Assembly (NCBI GenBank): GCA_943367715.1
Contig: CALRJY020000001.1
Coordinates: forward strand, 62,001 to 126,000
DNA from: JAEYXS01 sp943367715
GTDB taxonomy: Bacteria; Verrucomicrobiota; Verrucomicrobiia; Limisphaerales; JAEYXS01
Direction of reading: 5' to 3'
Length of the DNA: 64,000 bases
How positions within the stretch are numbered: position 1 is the first letter of the stretch; each line of letters begins with the position of its first letter. A program made the translations under genes and the position numbers. The notes under the pieces were generated by a model that saw only the letters and a list, made by a program, of their open reading frames with translations, was not told where the DNA came from and searched no databases. Positions 41,587 through 50,797 of the stretch are shown one piece after another.

Positions 41587-43569
41587 TTGAAGACGCCCAG
41601 TGACATCTACCGGCGGATCGCTCCGCCACAGCCGCGCAAGTTCTATCAAGGAATGGACGCGATGGTCCATGGCTGGATGGGCTCGTGGCAGCGTCGTGGC
41701 GAGCATGCCAAGGACCTGCTGGCGAAGGCGGTCGAGGTGGACAAGCTGGCGGAGAAATACAGCGCGCTTTCAGAAGAAGATCTCAAAACGGCGTTGATGA
41801 AGTACAAGGAGATTTTCCGCCGGGGCGGTGACGGCATCTCGGAGAATCTGGTGGAGGCGATGGCCTCGGTGCGGGAAGCGGCCAAGCGTTGCACGAAGCT
41901 AAACCCCTACGTGGAGCAGATCGCCGGCGCGCTGGCGTTGAACGACGGGTGCCTCACGGAGATGGCGACGGGCGAGGGCAAAACGTTGACGGCTGGTCTG
42001 GCGGCAGTGCTGGCTGGCTGGCTGGGACGCCCCTGCCATGTCATCACGGTGAATGATTATCTGGTGGAGCGCGATGCGGGCGGGATGGAATCGCTCTACC
42101 GGATGTGCGGTCTGAGAGTGGCGCCGGTCACGGCCAAGCTGACGCCGAGCGACCGGCAGAAAGCCTACGCGGCGGATGTGGTGTATGTGACGAGCAAGGA
42201 ACTGCTCGCGGATTTTCTCCGGGACCGGCTGCGTCTGAAAGACCTGCACAATCCCGAACGCTGGATGATCCGACAAGTCGTCAATCCCTTGCGTGCGCCG
42301 GAAGGTGCCTTGGTGTTGCGCGGGTTGCACACGGCCATCGTGGACGAGGCGGACAGCGTGCTGATCGATGAGGCCGTGACGCCGTTGCTGATCTCTTCAC
42401 CGCGTTCCAATGAAGCCTTGAAGCAGGCGGTGGAACTGGCGGCAGTGCTGGCGGGCAAGCTGAAGCTGGACGTGGATTACACGGTGGACGGGCGTTACGG
42501 CGATGTGGATTTCACGGAAGAGGGCGAACAGCGGGTGGAGGTGGAGTCCGGGATATTGCCGCCGTTCTGGCGTGGTAAAATGCGCCGGGAGGAACTGATC
42601 AAGCAGGCGTTGGTGGCGCGGGAATTGTTCCACCTGAACAAGCAATACATCATCCACGAAGCGAAGGTTTCCATCGTGGACGAGTTCACGGGCCGCGCGA
42701 TGCCGAACCGGAGCTGGCGCGAGGGTTTGCACCAGGCGATCGAGGCGAAGGAAGGCATCCCCATGACGGACCCGACCGAGACGCTGGCGCGCATGAGTTT
42801 TCAACGGTTCTTCCGGCTGTTCCCGAAGCTCTCCGGGATGACGGGTACGGCGTGGGAAGCGGCGGATGAATTCTGGCGCATCTACCATCTGCCAGTGGTG
42901 CGCATCCCCACGCACAAGCCGTGCATGCGGGTGCAGATGCCGGACCGCGTCTTCGCCACCGAAGACGAGAAGTGGGATGCGGTGGTGGAGGAAATCAAGC
43001 GCATCAAAGAACTGGGCTGCCCGATCTTGGTGGGTACCCGGAGCGTGCGGAACAGCGAATTGCTCTCGCATAAACTTTTTCAAGCGGGAGTGGATCATCG
43101 CATCTTGAATGCGACGCGGCATGCGGAGGAAGCGGCGATCATCTCGCGCGCGGGTGAGAAGGGCGAGATCACCATCGCCACGAACATGGCCGGTCGCGGT
43201 ACGGACATCCGATTGGGACCGGGCATGGCGGATCGGGGCGGGTTGCACGTCATCGCGACGGAGCGGCATGAATCCGAGCGCGTGGATCGGCAGTTGTTCG
43301 GTCGCGCAGGGCGTCAGGGCGATCCGGGCTGGGCGCAGGCGTTCGTATGTTTTGACGACGAGCTGTTGCGGAAGCATGTGCGGCCCATGATGCGGGATGT
43401 CGCGCGTTCCGCCACGAAGGGCAAGGCGCCGGGAGCGGAGATTTTGTCCAAGACGACTTGGAAGCACGCGCAGAGCAATGCCCAGCGGCTGGCCTACAAG
43501 CAGCGCGCCAACGTGCTGAAGTATGACACGTGGCTGGACGAGGCACTCTCGTTTGCTGGGCCGCAATAG
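41587..43569 (+). CDS. SecA paralogue lacking the C-terminal half of the scaffold
   Basis: 660 residues from the TTG at 41587, two bases after the M50 gene's stop. Nucleotide-binding domain 1 has ATGEGKT (127-133) and VDEADSVLIDEA (252-263); the substrate cross-linking region follows, then NBD2 with NMAGRGTDIRLG and RQLFGRAGRQGDPG. All ATPase motifs are present. The protein ends at NAQRLAYKQRANVLKYDTW, where the helical scaffold begins in housekeeping SecA (about 840-900 residues), so the two-helix finger, wing domain and zinc tail are missing. This is an accessory SecA, not the housekeeping one. It probably powers the operon's export system; the mechanism is unknown. Confidence 0.85.
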   Translation: MKTPSDIYRRIAPPQPRKFYQGMDAMVHGWMGSWQRRGEHAKDLLAKAVEVDKLAEKYSALSEEDLKTALMKYKEIFRRGGDGISENLVEAMASVREAAKRCTKLNPYVEQIAGALALNDGCLTEMATGEGKTLTAGLAAVLAGWLGRPCHVITVNDYLVERDAGGMESLYRMCGLRVAPVTAKLTPSDRQKAYAADVVYVTSKELLADFLRDRLRLKDLHNPERWMIRQVVNPLRAPEGALVLRGLHTAIVDEADSVLIDEAVTPLLISSPRSNEALKQAVELAAVLAGKLKLDVDYTVDGRYGDVDFTEEGEQRVEVESGILPPFWRGKMRREELIKQALVARELFHLNKQYIIHEAKVSIVDEFTGRAMPNRSWREGLHQAIEAKEGIPMTDPTETLARMSFQRFFRLFPKLSGMTGTAWEAADEFWRIYHLPVVRIPTHKPCMRVQMPDRVFATEDEKWDAVVEEIKRIKELGCPILVGTRSVRNSELLSHKLFQAGVDHRILNATRHAEEAAIISRAGEKGEITIATNMAGRGTDIRLGPGMADRGGLHVIATERHESERVDRQLFGRAGRQGDPGWAQAFVCFDDELLRKHVRPMMRDVARSATKGKAPGAEILSKTTWKHAQSNAQRLAYKQRANVLKYDTWLDEALSFAGPQ

Positions 43570-43639
43570 CGCAGCGGGTTTGCGCTGCTGTAAACATTGC
43601 TACCGCGAGGGGCGCGGCTTAGAGTAGCAGAGTCAGAAA

Positions 43640-45286
43640 ATGACAACCTTCATGCCATCACCTCGTTCACCCAAGCTGCGCGAAAAAGTTTCGCTGCTCG
43701 GGCGGGGTTTGCTGGCGTTGCTCTTAGGCACGTGCCTGTTGGTGAAGGAAGGTGTGGCGGCAGATACTTCATTTTTACCACTGCAAACCAGCCGACTGTT
43801 CGATGGTTTTGGAACCGATGTGACCACGGCCGTAGCGGCGGGACCGGATGGCTCGGCTTATTTCGCGGGCACTTTCATCGGCACCATCACGGGTTCAGAG
43901 GGGAGCATCGCCTCGGCGGGGTCGCAGCCGGATGTGTTCGTGACGAAGCTGTTGCCAGATGGGAGCACGGCGTGGTTGTTGAAAGCAGGCGGGACGCTGT
44001 CCGAGAAGGCGGAGTGCGTGACGGTCGATTCCGCTTCGGGACGAGTTTATGTGGGCGGACAGTTCCAAGGCACGGCGACGTTTGCCTCCACCAATTTGAC
44101 CGCAGTGGCGGGCAGTGATGGGTTTGTCGCCTGCTATGAAGCGAACGGTGATTTTGTCTGGGTGCGGCAGATCGGCGGTTCGGGCGATGAATCGGTTTTT
44201 GATCTGAAGATCGGCACGGATGGCCTGCATGTGTGCGGTAATTATAATTTCTCAGCCAGTTGGGGGAGCACGACGTTTCCGGCCAGCAGCGGCACCTTCC
44301 GCATGTATCTGGTGAAGGCCAGCCTGGATGGGGTGCCCTCGGAGGGGATTTATCTGCAATCCACCCAAACGATGCGGCCGCGGCGGATCGCGTTGCTGGC
44401 GGACGGGACAAGAGTGGTGGCGGGGCATTTCAGCGGCACGACGTTGTTTGGGGGCTTTCGCGCGAGTAACGGGGTAGATGATTTTTTTGCGGTCGCATAT
44501 GAAGCCAACGGCACTTTCCGCTGGCTGATCACCGGTGGCGGCGCGGGCAACGACAAGGCGAACAGCCTGATGGTGAGTGCGGGCGGTGGGCTGCTGCTGG
44601 GCGCAAGCGTGGAAGCGGGACTGAATGGGGTGGGGCAGGTGACGGATAAAAACGGTTCGCAAAGCCTGCCGCTGGCGGCCAATGGATTGCGGGTGGCGCG
44701 GATCAGTGAGGACGGTGCCTATACGCCGGTGAAATCCATCACGGGGCCACAGATGGGAGGGCTGGTGGAGGGCAAGCGCGGGGTATGGCACATCGCGGGA
44801 AATTTTTCTTCGGCGGTCACTTTGGGCAGCACGGTGGTCAATCCGCCGGGCGGGCAGGCTTCGATATTCGTCGCGAGTTATTTGAGCTCGGGAGAAATGG
44901 CAGGCGTGGCGACGGTTTCGAGTTCAGGAGCCAGCCTAGCTGTGGATATGATCAGCACGTCGGTTGACGGGCTGGCGCTGGCCGGGTCGGCGCACACGAC
45001 GTTAAGTCACAACGAGCAATTGCTGGCGACGGGACACGCGAGTGTGAATGCATTCGCGATGCTGCTGGCACCGCCGGAGTTGCGCTTGAAGCTGACGCGG
45101 CAGGGCGAGCAGGTGCATCTGACGTATCCGTCGTATTTTTACAATGCGACGCTGTGGGAGAGCACGACGCTGGGTTCATGGACGGAGGTCGGCACGCCGG
45201 CGACACTGACATTGGGCGAGATGCAGAAGGATTTTAGTGCAACGGAGGCGAAGCGGTTTTTCCATCTGCGGTATGAGACGCCGTAA
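43640..45286 (+). CDS. Secreted beta-propeller-like protein
   Basis: 548 residues. An N-terminal basic stretch and hydrophobic run (GRGLLALLLGTCLLVKEGVA) direct export. The mature part has repeats of the type 'DGSAYFAGTFIGTITG', 'VYVGGQFQGTATF', 'LHVCGNYNFSASWG' and 'VAGHFSGTTLFGG', as in SBBP/WD-type propellers. The C-terminal LTYPSYFYNATLWESTTL resembles immunoglobulin-like or sorting-type ends. It begins 70 bp after the SecA paralogue on the same strand and could be a substrate of that system; this is only position-based. Confidence 0.65.
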   Translation: MTTFMPSPRSPKLREKVSLLGRGLLALLLGTCLLVKEGVAADTSFLPLQTSRLFDGFGTDVTTAVAAGPDGSAYFAGTFIGTITGSEGSIASAGSQPDVFVTKLLPDGSTAWLLKAGGTLSEKAECVTVDSASGRVYVGGQFQGTATFASTNLTAVAGSDGFVACYEANGDFVWVRQIGGSGDESVFDLKIGTDGLHVCGNYNFSASWGSTTFPASSGTFRMYLVKASLDGVPSEGIYLQSTQTMRPRRIALLADGTRVVAGHFSGTTLFGGFRASNGVDDFFAVAYEANGTFRWLITGGGAGNDKANSLMVSAGGGLLLGASVEAGLNGVGQVTDKNGSQSLPLAANGLRVARISEDGAYTPVKSITGPQMGGLVEGKRGVWHIAGNFSSAVTLGSTVVNPPGGQASIFVASYLSSGEMAGVATVSSSGASLAVDMISTSVDGLALAGSAHTTLSHNEQLLATGHASVNAFAMLLAPPELRLKLTRQGEQVHLTYPSYFYNATLWESTTLGSWTEVGTPATLTLGEMQKDFSATEAKRFFHLRYETP

Positions 45287-45387
45287 GGGTTTCTCAATTG
45301 AGTGGGGGCAGGCGAATGAGGTGGGAATTGCTGGGGTCGGTTGGGCGGTTTGGAAATAGCGTACGCCCAGTTTGCTTACGGGCGTTG

Positions 45388-45413
45388 CTGTGGGCGAGGC
45401 GCCCACGCTCCAT
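45388..45413. repeat. Hairpin repeat TGGGCG-AGG-CGCCCA
   Basis: GTTGCTGTGGGCG-AGG-CGCCCACGCTCCA: a 7-bp stem with the AGG loop and the CGCTCCA tail of the variable-stem hairpin family. It is next to the stop of the 45414 gene, on the downstream side, and may serve as its terminator. Confidence 0.55.
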
Positions 45414-46997
45414 TTATTTCTCCGTCACTTCGGCGAGATAGCTGCCGGTGAGGATCTGGCCTTTGTGTTTGAACTGCACCCAGAGGCGGTAGGTGCCAGC
45501 TTGGGGGAAGGCGTAGGGGAAGCTGACTTCGGTGCCCAGATCACCGCTGACCTTGTGGGTGTAGTTCGTGGAGGCGGTGAGTAATTCTTCTTTCTTCGCT
45601 TTCGGATTTTCGCTGCGGGCGGTGAGGATGGCCTGGCTGGCCATGGAGATGTTTCCCGATGGATGCACATGCACGAAGACACTGCCGTCATCACGACGCA
45701 CGACGAGATGGCCGCCCATGCCGAGATAGGGTTGCAACGCGGCGGGTTGATTCTCGGCATCACTTAGTTGGAAGCGGAGGGAGACGTCTTGATTCACGAC
45801 GAGGCGCGCGGGGCGGGACCATTTCATTTTCAAGCCGTTCATCAAGGCGGCGTCATCGGTGGAAGCGGATGGGGCGGTGGAATCGATGTGCCAAGCGTCA
45901 TCCATGTCGAGGTCGCGACGGGCGGTGTCGGTGGCGTTGGTGCCGAGGGCGACACCGCAGAGGGGATCATTGGGATTGCCGCTGGCGCGGGTCCAACGCT
46001 TGGTCCATTCCTCAGGCGCGGCGGGGATTTTCACCTCGGTGTGCAAGGTGCGGTAGAGGCCGCTCTCGTGGGAGAGATCGGCGTAAAGATGGTAGGTGCC
46101 TTCCGGAATGGGCGGCAGGACGGCGGCGAATTTGCGGTCGCCTTGCTTGTAAGGATGCAGATGGACGAGGACGTCCTGCTTCGGTTCACGCACGAGGAAG
46201 AAGTGGCTCCACTTGCCGTGATCGAGGATGAGCGGGGACCATTCGCGGCGTTGATTATCGGGGACATCGAAGGAAAAATTCAGAACCGGCCGGTCATCTT
46301 GCAGCTTCACCACGGCTTGGGAGGGCCACATGCGGGAGATGCGTTTCTGGCGGTACTCGTTGTCTTCGGCCTTCCACCACGATTTACCACCGACGACGGC
46401 GGCGATCATGAACACAGCGGCGCCGGCGGTCCAGGTGAGGCGTTTGCTTTTGAGTGGTTGGGTGAGGGCTTCACCGGGAGGATGCGTGCTCTCGGCGGCA
46501 GCGGCACCGATGATGGTGATGAAGCTGGCGAAGAGGAAGACACCCAGGCAGACGAGGGCGATGCCGAGTCCTTTCGGCATGGGATTGCGGACGGTGGCGA
46601 GGGAGTTCACGGGCACGACGACTTCGCCTTTGCCCTGCGCGGTCTCGATGCCGATGTGCATGCTGTAGGCACCGAGCTTCATGAACCACACGCCGGTGGA
46701 ATAGAGGTTGGTCTCGCCGAGCACGAGGTTGACCTCCTCGGGAGCGGGAGCGCCTTTCTTGCCGGTCTCGCCAAACACAGGGAGGGCAGTGACCTTCAGC
46801 ACTCCAGTGCCTTCGGTGCGGACGGTGACCTCCGCCAAGCCGGGGATCACGCCGGGTGGCTTGATCATCACGCGGACAGGAACTCCAGCGGCGGTGCCCT
46901 CGTAGAAAAGATTGGGACTGCCGACGTGGGCAGAGGCATCGCCCGCGAGCCAGCCGAGTGAAACCACGAGCAACAGGGTGCGTAAGAACTTCAGCAT
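45414..46997 (-). CDS. Membrane-anchored protein of unknown function
   Basis: 527 residues. A signal peptide (MLKFLRTLLLVVSLGWLAGDASA, cut after ASA) begins the protein; its first mature residues are HVGSPNLFYEG. Two membrane helices near 145-170 and 190-207 follow, and the long C-terminal part is probably outside, with DVLVHLHPYKQGD, FVHVHPSGN and beta-sandwich-like segments. The His-rich motifs could bind metal. It resembles FixH/YtkA-type beta-sandwich proteins only in general form. It lies 10 bp after the 47008 membrane gene, so both are one operon. Confidence 0.6.
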   Translation of the reverse strand: MLKFLRTLLLVVSLGWLAGDASAHVGSPNLFYEGTAAGVPVRVMIKPPGVIPGLAEVTVRTEGTGVLKVTALPVFGETGKKGAPAPEEVNLVLGETNLYSTGVWFMKLGAYSMHIGIETAQGKGEVVVPVNSLATVRNPMPKGLGIALVCLGVFLFASFITIIGAAAAESTHPPGEALTQPLKSKRLTWTAGAAVFMIAAVVGGKSWWKAEDNEYRQKRISRMWPSQAVVKLQDDRPVLNFSFDVPDNQRREWSPLILDHGKWSHFFLVREPKQDVLVHLHPYKQGDRKFAAVLPPIPEGTYHLYADLSHESGLYRTLHTEVKIPAAPEEWTKRWTRASGNPNDPLCGVALGTNATDTARRDLDMDDAWHIDSTAPSASTDDAALMNGLKMKWSRPARLVVNQDVSLRFQLSDAENQPAALQPYLGMGGHLVVRRDDGSVFVHVHPSGNISMASQAILTARSENPKAKKEELLTASTNYTHKVSGDLGTEVSFPYAFPQAGTYRLWVQFKHKGQILTGSYLAEVTEK

Positions 46998-47007
46998 GGC
47001 GGTGGCT

Positions 47008-48207
47008 TTAGCGGCGAACCTTGGTCATCCAGCCGCCTACGCCAAGGCCGATGCGGGTGGAGATGAAAGCGAGCGCGAGGGAATAAAGCAGGACCAACCA
47101 GGTAACCGGACGGTCTTTAAGATCCCAGAACTGATGCTTCCAATCACCTACGGTGTTGTAATACGTCCACTGGCGGTTGCCGGAGAAGAAGGAGTTTTCC
47201 GCGGCCGGACTGATGAGGAAGGCGGAGAAATTCCACTGCACGGGCAAAATGATGACGAGGTAAACGGCAGCGAGTGCGCCAGCCAATAGCCAGATGGAGA
47301 AGGGTTTTTCATTCCAGCGACGGTAGAGCCAATCCATGGCCAAGGCGGGCAGGACCAGCAGGAGCGGCCACGCCGGAGGCACCATGTGCGTCACTTCACG
47401 ATAGATGGGGGCGAGCTTGGGTTCACCGGGGAAGAGCGGGAGCAGCCACGTCATGGCGAGCTGGATGCCCATGTAGGTGAGGGCGACGATGGTGCAGGCC
47501 CATTGATGGCGCGAGGCACGACGGGCACAGGCGAGGAGCATCGGGTATTGCCAGGCGCAGATGTAGAAGAAGCCGGACGAACGCATGTGGTTCGGCTGGC
47601 TTTTCTCGGTAAGGAAAATCGTGAGCATGTTCAGCATCACACCGGCGGTGAGGAGGAAGAACGTGCCAGCCAGTTTGCTATCGCGACCGGTGAGACGGTT
47701 CTGCCACGAGAGCATCTGGATGAGGACCCCGAAGGCGACGGCATACATGCCGATGGCGAGCAAGGTGTGCGGCGGGCTGAGGATTTTGACATCGAGGCCG
47801 TAGGCGTTGTGCCACCAGTCATCGAAGGGGGCGGAGGTGAGCATGCCTATGGAACCCCAGATCGCCAGCCAGGCACCGATGGGGGCGCGCAAGCCCCAGA
47901 GGGAAACGGCTCCAGCCTTCTCCTCCGGCGTGCCGAAGAAATGGGTGCGAAAGGCGATCCAGCCGGAGACCATGCCGGGAATCGCGCCGCCCATGTAGAT
48001 GACGATGTGGGCAGGCGTCCAGAAGGTGTCGCGGCCGATGGTGGAGTGCCAGGAGATGTCCCAGAGCACGCCGAGGGGAATGCAGAAGACGCTGAACATG
48101 AGCACCCACGCCCAGACGGGGAGGCGCTGGACCTGCGTCGGCGCGGCGGCCGGTTTGGCAGCGGACTCAGGGGCCAGGGCGGCGGTGGGTTGAAGCGTGG
48201 CGTCCAT
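47008..48207 (-). CDS. Polytopic membrane protein of unknown function
   Basis: 399 residues with about nine hydrophobic segments (WAWVLMFSVFCIPLGVLWDI, VIYMGGAIPGMVSGWIAF, TLLAIGMYAVAFGVLIQM, WPLLLVLPALAMDWLY, LLAGALAAVYLVIILPVQW). A Pro/Ala-rich N-terminus precedes the first helix. Histidines in HSTIGRDTFWTPAHIVIYMG may bind haem or metal. Operon with the following gene. I do not recognise the family. Confidence 0.6.
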   Translation of the reverse strand: MDATLQPTAALAPESAAKPAAAPTQVQRLPVWAWVLMFSVFCIPLGVLWDISWHSTIGRDTFWTPAHIVIYMGGAIPGMVSGWIAFRTHFFGTPEEKAGAVSLWGLRAPIGAWLAIWGSIGMLTSAPFDDWWHNAYGLDVKILSPPHTLLAIGMYAVAFGVLIQMLSWQNRLTGRDSKLAGTFFLLTAGVMLNMLTIFLTEKSQPNHMRSSGFFYICAWQYPMLLACARRASRHQWACTIVALTYMGIQLAMTWLLPLFPGEPKLAPIYREVTHMVPPAWPLLLVLPALAMDWLYRRWNEKPFSIWLLAGALAAVYLVIILPVQWNFSAFLISPAAENSFFSGNRQWTYYNTVGDWKHQFWDLKDRPVTWLVLLYSLALAFISTRIGLGVGGWMTKVRR

Positions 48208-48275
48208 AAGGTTCTAGACAATGAAGGACCTGTTTCGTCACACAGGCAAGCTCAAGGTTGTGGGCGGGCGCGAAT

Positions 48276-48635
48276 TCAGTCCTTATTATCCGACCATACG
48301 GCAAACTCATTACCGCAAGGTTCGGTAAAATGAAAGCGGCGTCCGCCGGGAAAGGAGAAGATGGGTCTGACGATCGTGCCACCGGCTTGCTCGATCTTGT
48401 TTTGGGTCTGTTCCAGTTTCTCGCTGTAGAAGACGAGGAGGGCGGCGCCGGTTTTGGTGGAGGATGCTTGATCGGCGCGGAAGAAACCGCCATCGAGGCC
48501 TTGGTCAGCGAAGGCGATGTAGTCGGGACCGTAATCGGTGAAGGACCAACCGAGGGCGGCGATGAAGAATTTTTTGGTGAGTTCGAGATCGCGGGAGGGG
48601 AGTTCGACGTAGTTGAGTTTTTCGTGGGTGTTCAT
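48276..48635 (-). CDS. VOC (glyoxalase/bleomycin-resistance fold) protein
   Basis: 119 residues. The typical VOC motifs are LNYVELPSRDLELTKKFFIA, DYIAFADQGLDGGFF, KIEQAGGTIVRPIFSFPGGR and RFHFTEPCGNEFAVW. This is one beta-alpha-beta-beta-beta pair set as in small dimeric VOC proteins. The substrate is unknown; lactoylglutathione lyase-like enzymes and antibiotic-binding proteins share the fold. The first 16 codons recur as a remnant at 49390-49437. Confidence 0.85.
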   Translation of the reverse strand: MNTHEKLNYVELPSRDLELTKKFFIAALGWSFTDYGPDYIAFADQGLDGGFFRADQASSTKTGAALLVFYSEKLEQTQNKIEQAGGTIVRPIFSFPGGRRFHFTEPCGNEFAVWSDNKD

Positions 48636-48690
48636 GGGACAGGTTGAAGCTGTTGTTTTTTTTGATTTTATCCCGCTTCTCTCCGGTAAT

Positions 48691-49260
48691 TTATAGGGGT
48701 GAGCTGCCTGCGCCGTCCGGGGCGCGAGTTGGCGCGACTATGTTGTTGGTTCCCGCAGTGGCTGCTTTCGGATAGAGCCTCCAATTGCCAATGGATTCGT
48801 CCCCACTACCCCACCCGTATACTCGACCCCAAGCTGTGTCTCCATCAATGAGGCCGACGTACTCTGCATTCGCCATATACAAGATCCCTTCGTAGTGCCA
48901 AGAGACGACGTTGCCATTCTGAATCAAAGTCTCTGCCATGCCATTCCGCTGAACCTCGACCGGTTTCGGCAAGGCGAACTGTCCGTTGGTGAAGGTCAAC
49001 GACAGCAGGTCGATCTTGGGCGGTTTGCCGGGAAACTGGGTTTCGAGGACATAAGTGCCAGTGGTCAGCGCACTGGGGCGAGCCGTTACATTCGTGAGAA
49101 ATGAACGGTCGAGGTCCGCCAATTGAACCCAATGTTCATGTTCACGATTCGTCCAGCTTTCCGAGACAACGAAGAAACCTCTCAAGTAGCCGACGCAGTA
49201 GGCCACCACCGAAGCGCCGAGCACCAAGACCGTAAAAATCACCTTATGCTTAGTTTTCAT
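48691..49260 (-). CDS. Membrane-anchored or exported protein of unknown function
   Basis: 189 residues with an N-terminal helix (VIFTVLVLGASVVAYCVGYL) acting as signal anchor or signal peptide. The rest is polar and beta-rich (TYVLETQFPGKPPKIDLLSL, SWHYEGILYMANAEYVGLID). No family recognised. The gene lies between the intact VOC gene and a VOC 5' remnant, which suggests that it was inserted there. Confidence 0.55.
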   Translation of the reverse strand: MKTKHKVIFTVLVLGASVVAYCVGYLRGFFVVSESWTNREHEHWVQLADLDRSFLTNVTARPSALTTGTYVLETQFPGKPPKIDLLSLTFTNGQFALPKPVEVQRNGMAETLIQNGNVVSWHYEGILYMANAEYVGLIDGDTAWGRVYGWGSGDESIGNWRLYPKAATAGTNNIVAPTRAPDGAGSSPL

Positions 49261-49389
49261 AGGGCCAATGCTTAGAGACCAACAGTTTGACCTGATATGG
49301 TTGAGGTGGTGCGGTTGGAAATCATTGGCGGTGAAAAACTAAGGTGCTTAGGGTGGGTTTGCCATAGGAAAGATTGGCCGGATATGTTG

Positions 49390-49437
49390 GTCGCGCGCGG
49401 GGAATTCCACGTAGTTGAGTTTTTCGTGGGTGTTCAT
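49390..49437 (-). pseudogene. Remnant of a VOC gene 5' end
   Basis: The reading frame on the minus strand is MNTHEKLNYVEFPARD, followed by unrelated sequence and a stop. It copies the first 16 codons of the VOC gene at 48635 with a few substitutions, some silent. It lies 7 bp after the stop of the HEAT gene. Confidence 0.7.
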
Positions 49438-49444
49438 GGGTGGG

Positions 49445-50797
49445 TCAGGGCTTGGGGGCGGCGCTTGGTTCTGCGTTGCTTGAACTGCGGTAGGTTTCTA
49501 GGAATTGTTTCCAGGGGGCGCTCTGCGGTGGGAAGTGTTTGCCGGTCTTGTTGGTCAGAGTTTCATGGATATGCTGGTGAAAGTATTCAGTGAAATTTTT
49601 TGGCACTACTTTCCAGCCCCATACATTGAGATCGTTGGGGAATTTTTGATCCAAGAGGCTGGCCAGGTAGAGAAGAGATTTGCTGGTATCCATCTTGCCC
49701 AACGCAGTGATCGCATCTCTTCTCATGTAAGCGGAATCGGAGTTGTTGGCGATGGTGGAAAGCCCATCAAGTACTCGGGGGTCCGTGGGATAGCGGGCCA
49801 GGGCGAATCCCAAATTACGTCGTTCGTGGTCGTCGGTTTCGGCCTCCAGAAGTGCAAGAAGCTCGGCCACTGGATCGGCAGAGTCAAGTTGCGCCAAAAC
49901 ACGTTTGGCGACAGCGGCGTATGACTTGTCAGGATTTGTGGCAAGGTAGCTTTTGATCGGAGCGATAGCGCGTTTGTCACCGCTTTCGAGCAGGGCTTCG
50001 AGGACTGATCCCGCTTTCCGGGTTCCCAATCGGCTGATGAAGATGGGAACGGCTTCCTCGGCTTTGAGTTTGCCGAGGGCCATCACCTCATCGCCGTTGG
50101 CTTCCGGGCGATTGGTCAGGATATTCATCAGGACCGGAATCGCTGTGCGATCCTCGATCTCGCCTAGTGCAAATGCCGCTCCGTAAGTCTCGGGCTTGCG
50201 CTCCAAAACACCGATGAGCACGGGGACAGCGCGGGAGCATTTCATGGTGCCCAAGTTCCAGCAGAATTCATTCAAAGGTGTGTAGGTGATGTCAAGACGG
50301 TCACCGTCGGGAAAACTGCCGTCGGGCGAAGAACGAACGCCGCTGCCATCCAAAGCACCGGTGGAGATATGTTTCAGGAGAAGATCAATACCCCATTTCT
50401 TCTCCGGATCGCCTCCGATGAATCTCCGCACGGCTTCTGCCGCATTGTAGCGATAGCGCAGATTTTGGGATTCGATCTGTGATCCGAGAAACTTGCGCGC
50501 CTCTTCACTGGTGTCTGCCAGATAATGCGCCGCACATATACGGGCATAGATGTTCTCCTTTTGGTTGCGGAGGACTTTCAACCACTGTTCATGATCCTGT
50601 TCAGCATACTTGTAGCGCAAGCGGTAGTGCGCCCCTACCAAGCGGGCCTCTACCTGAAGGTTAAACTGCATGCTGTCGAAGGCATCTTGCGGCCTCCGAA
50701 CGTAATCCACGACCTCATCAGTGGCCGTTTTCTGTTTGCTGCACGCGGAGAGCAGGCAACAGCAGAAGGCGATGAGGGCTAGTATGCGCATGATCAT
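49445..50797 (-). CDS. HEAT-repeat lipoprotein
   Basis: 450 residues. A hydrophobic start with lipobox LSAC (Cys19) marks a lipoprotein. The rest is built of HEAT repeats, for example AAFALGEIEDRTAIPVLMNI and EVMALGKLKAEEAVPIFIS. These proteins act as scaffolds for protein-protein contacts. Alanine- and lysine-rich C-terminus. Partner unknown. The VOC remnant lies right after its stop. Confidence 0.8.
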   Translation of the reverse strand: MIMRILALIAFCCCLLSACSKQKTATDEVVDYVRRPQDAFDSMQFNLQVEARLVGAHYRLRYKYAEQDHEQWLKVLRNQKENIYARICAAHYLADTSEEARKFLGSQIESQNLRYRYNAAEAVRRFIGGDPEKKWGIDLLLKHISTGALDGSGVRSSPDGSFPDGDRLDITYTPLNEFCWNLGTMKCSRAVPVLIGVLERKPETYGAAFALGEIEDRTAIPVLMNILTNRPEANGDEVMALGKLKAEEAVPIFISRLGTRKAGSVLEALLESGDKRAIAPIKSYLATNPDKSYAAVAKRVLAQLDSADPVAELLALLEAETDDHERRNLGFALARYPTDPRVLDGLSTIANNSDSAYMRRDAITALGKMDTSKSLLYLASLLDQKFPNDLNVWGWKVVPKNFTEYFHQHIHETLTNKTGKHFPPQSAPWKQFLETYRSSSNAEPSAAPKP

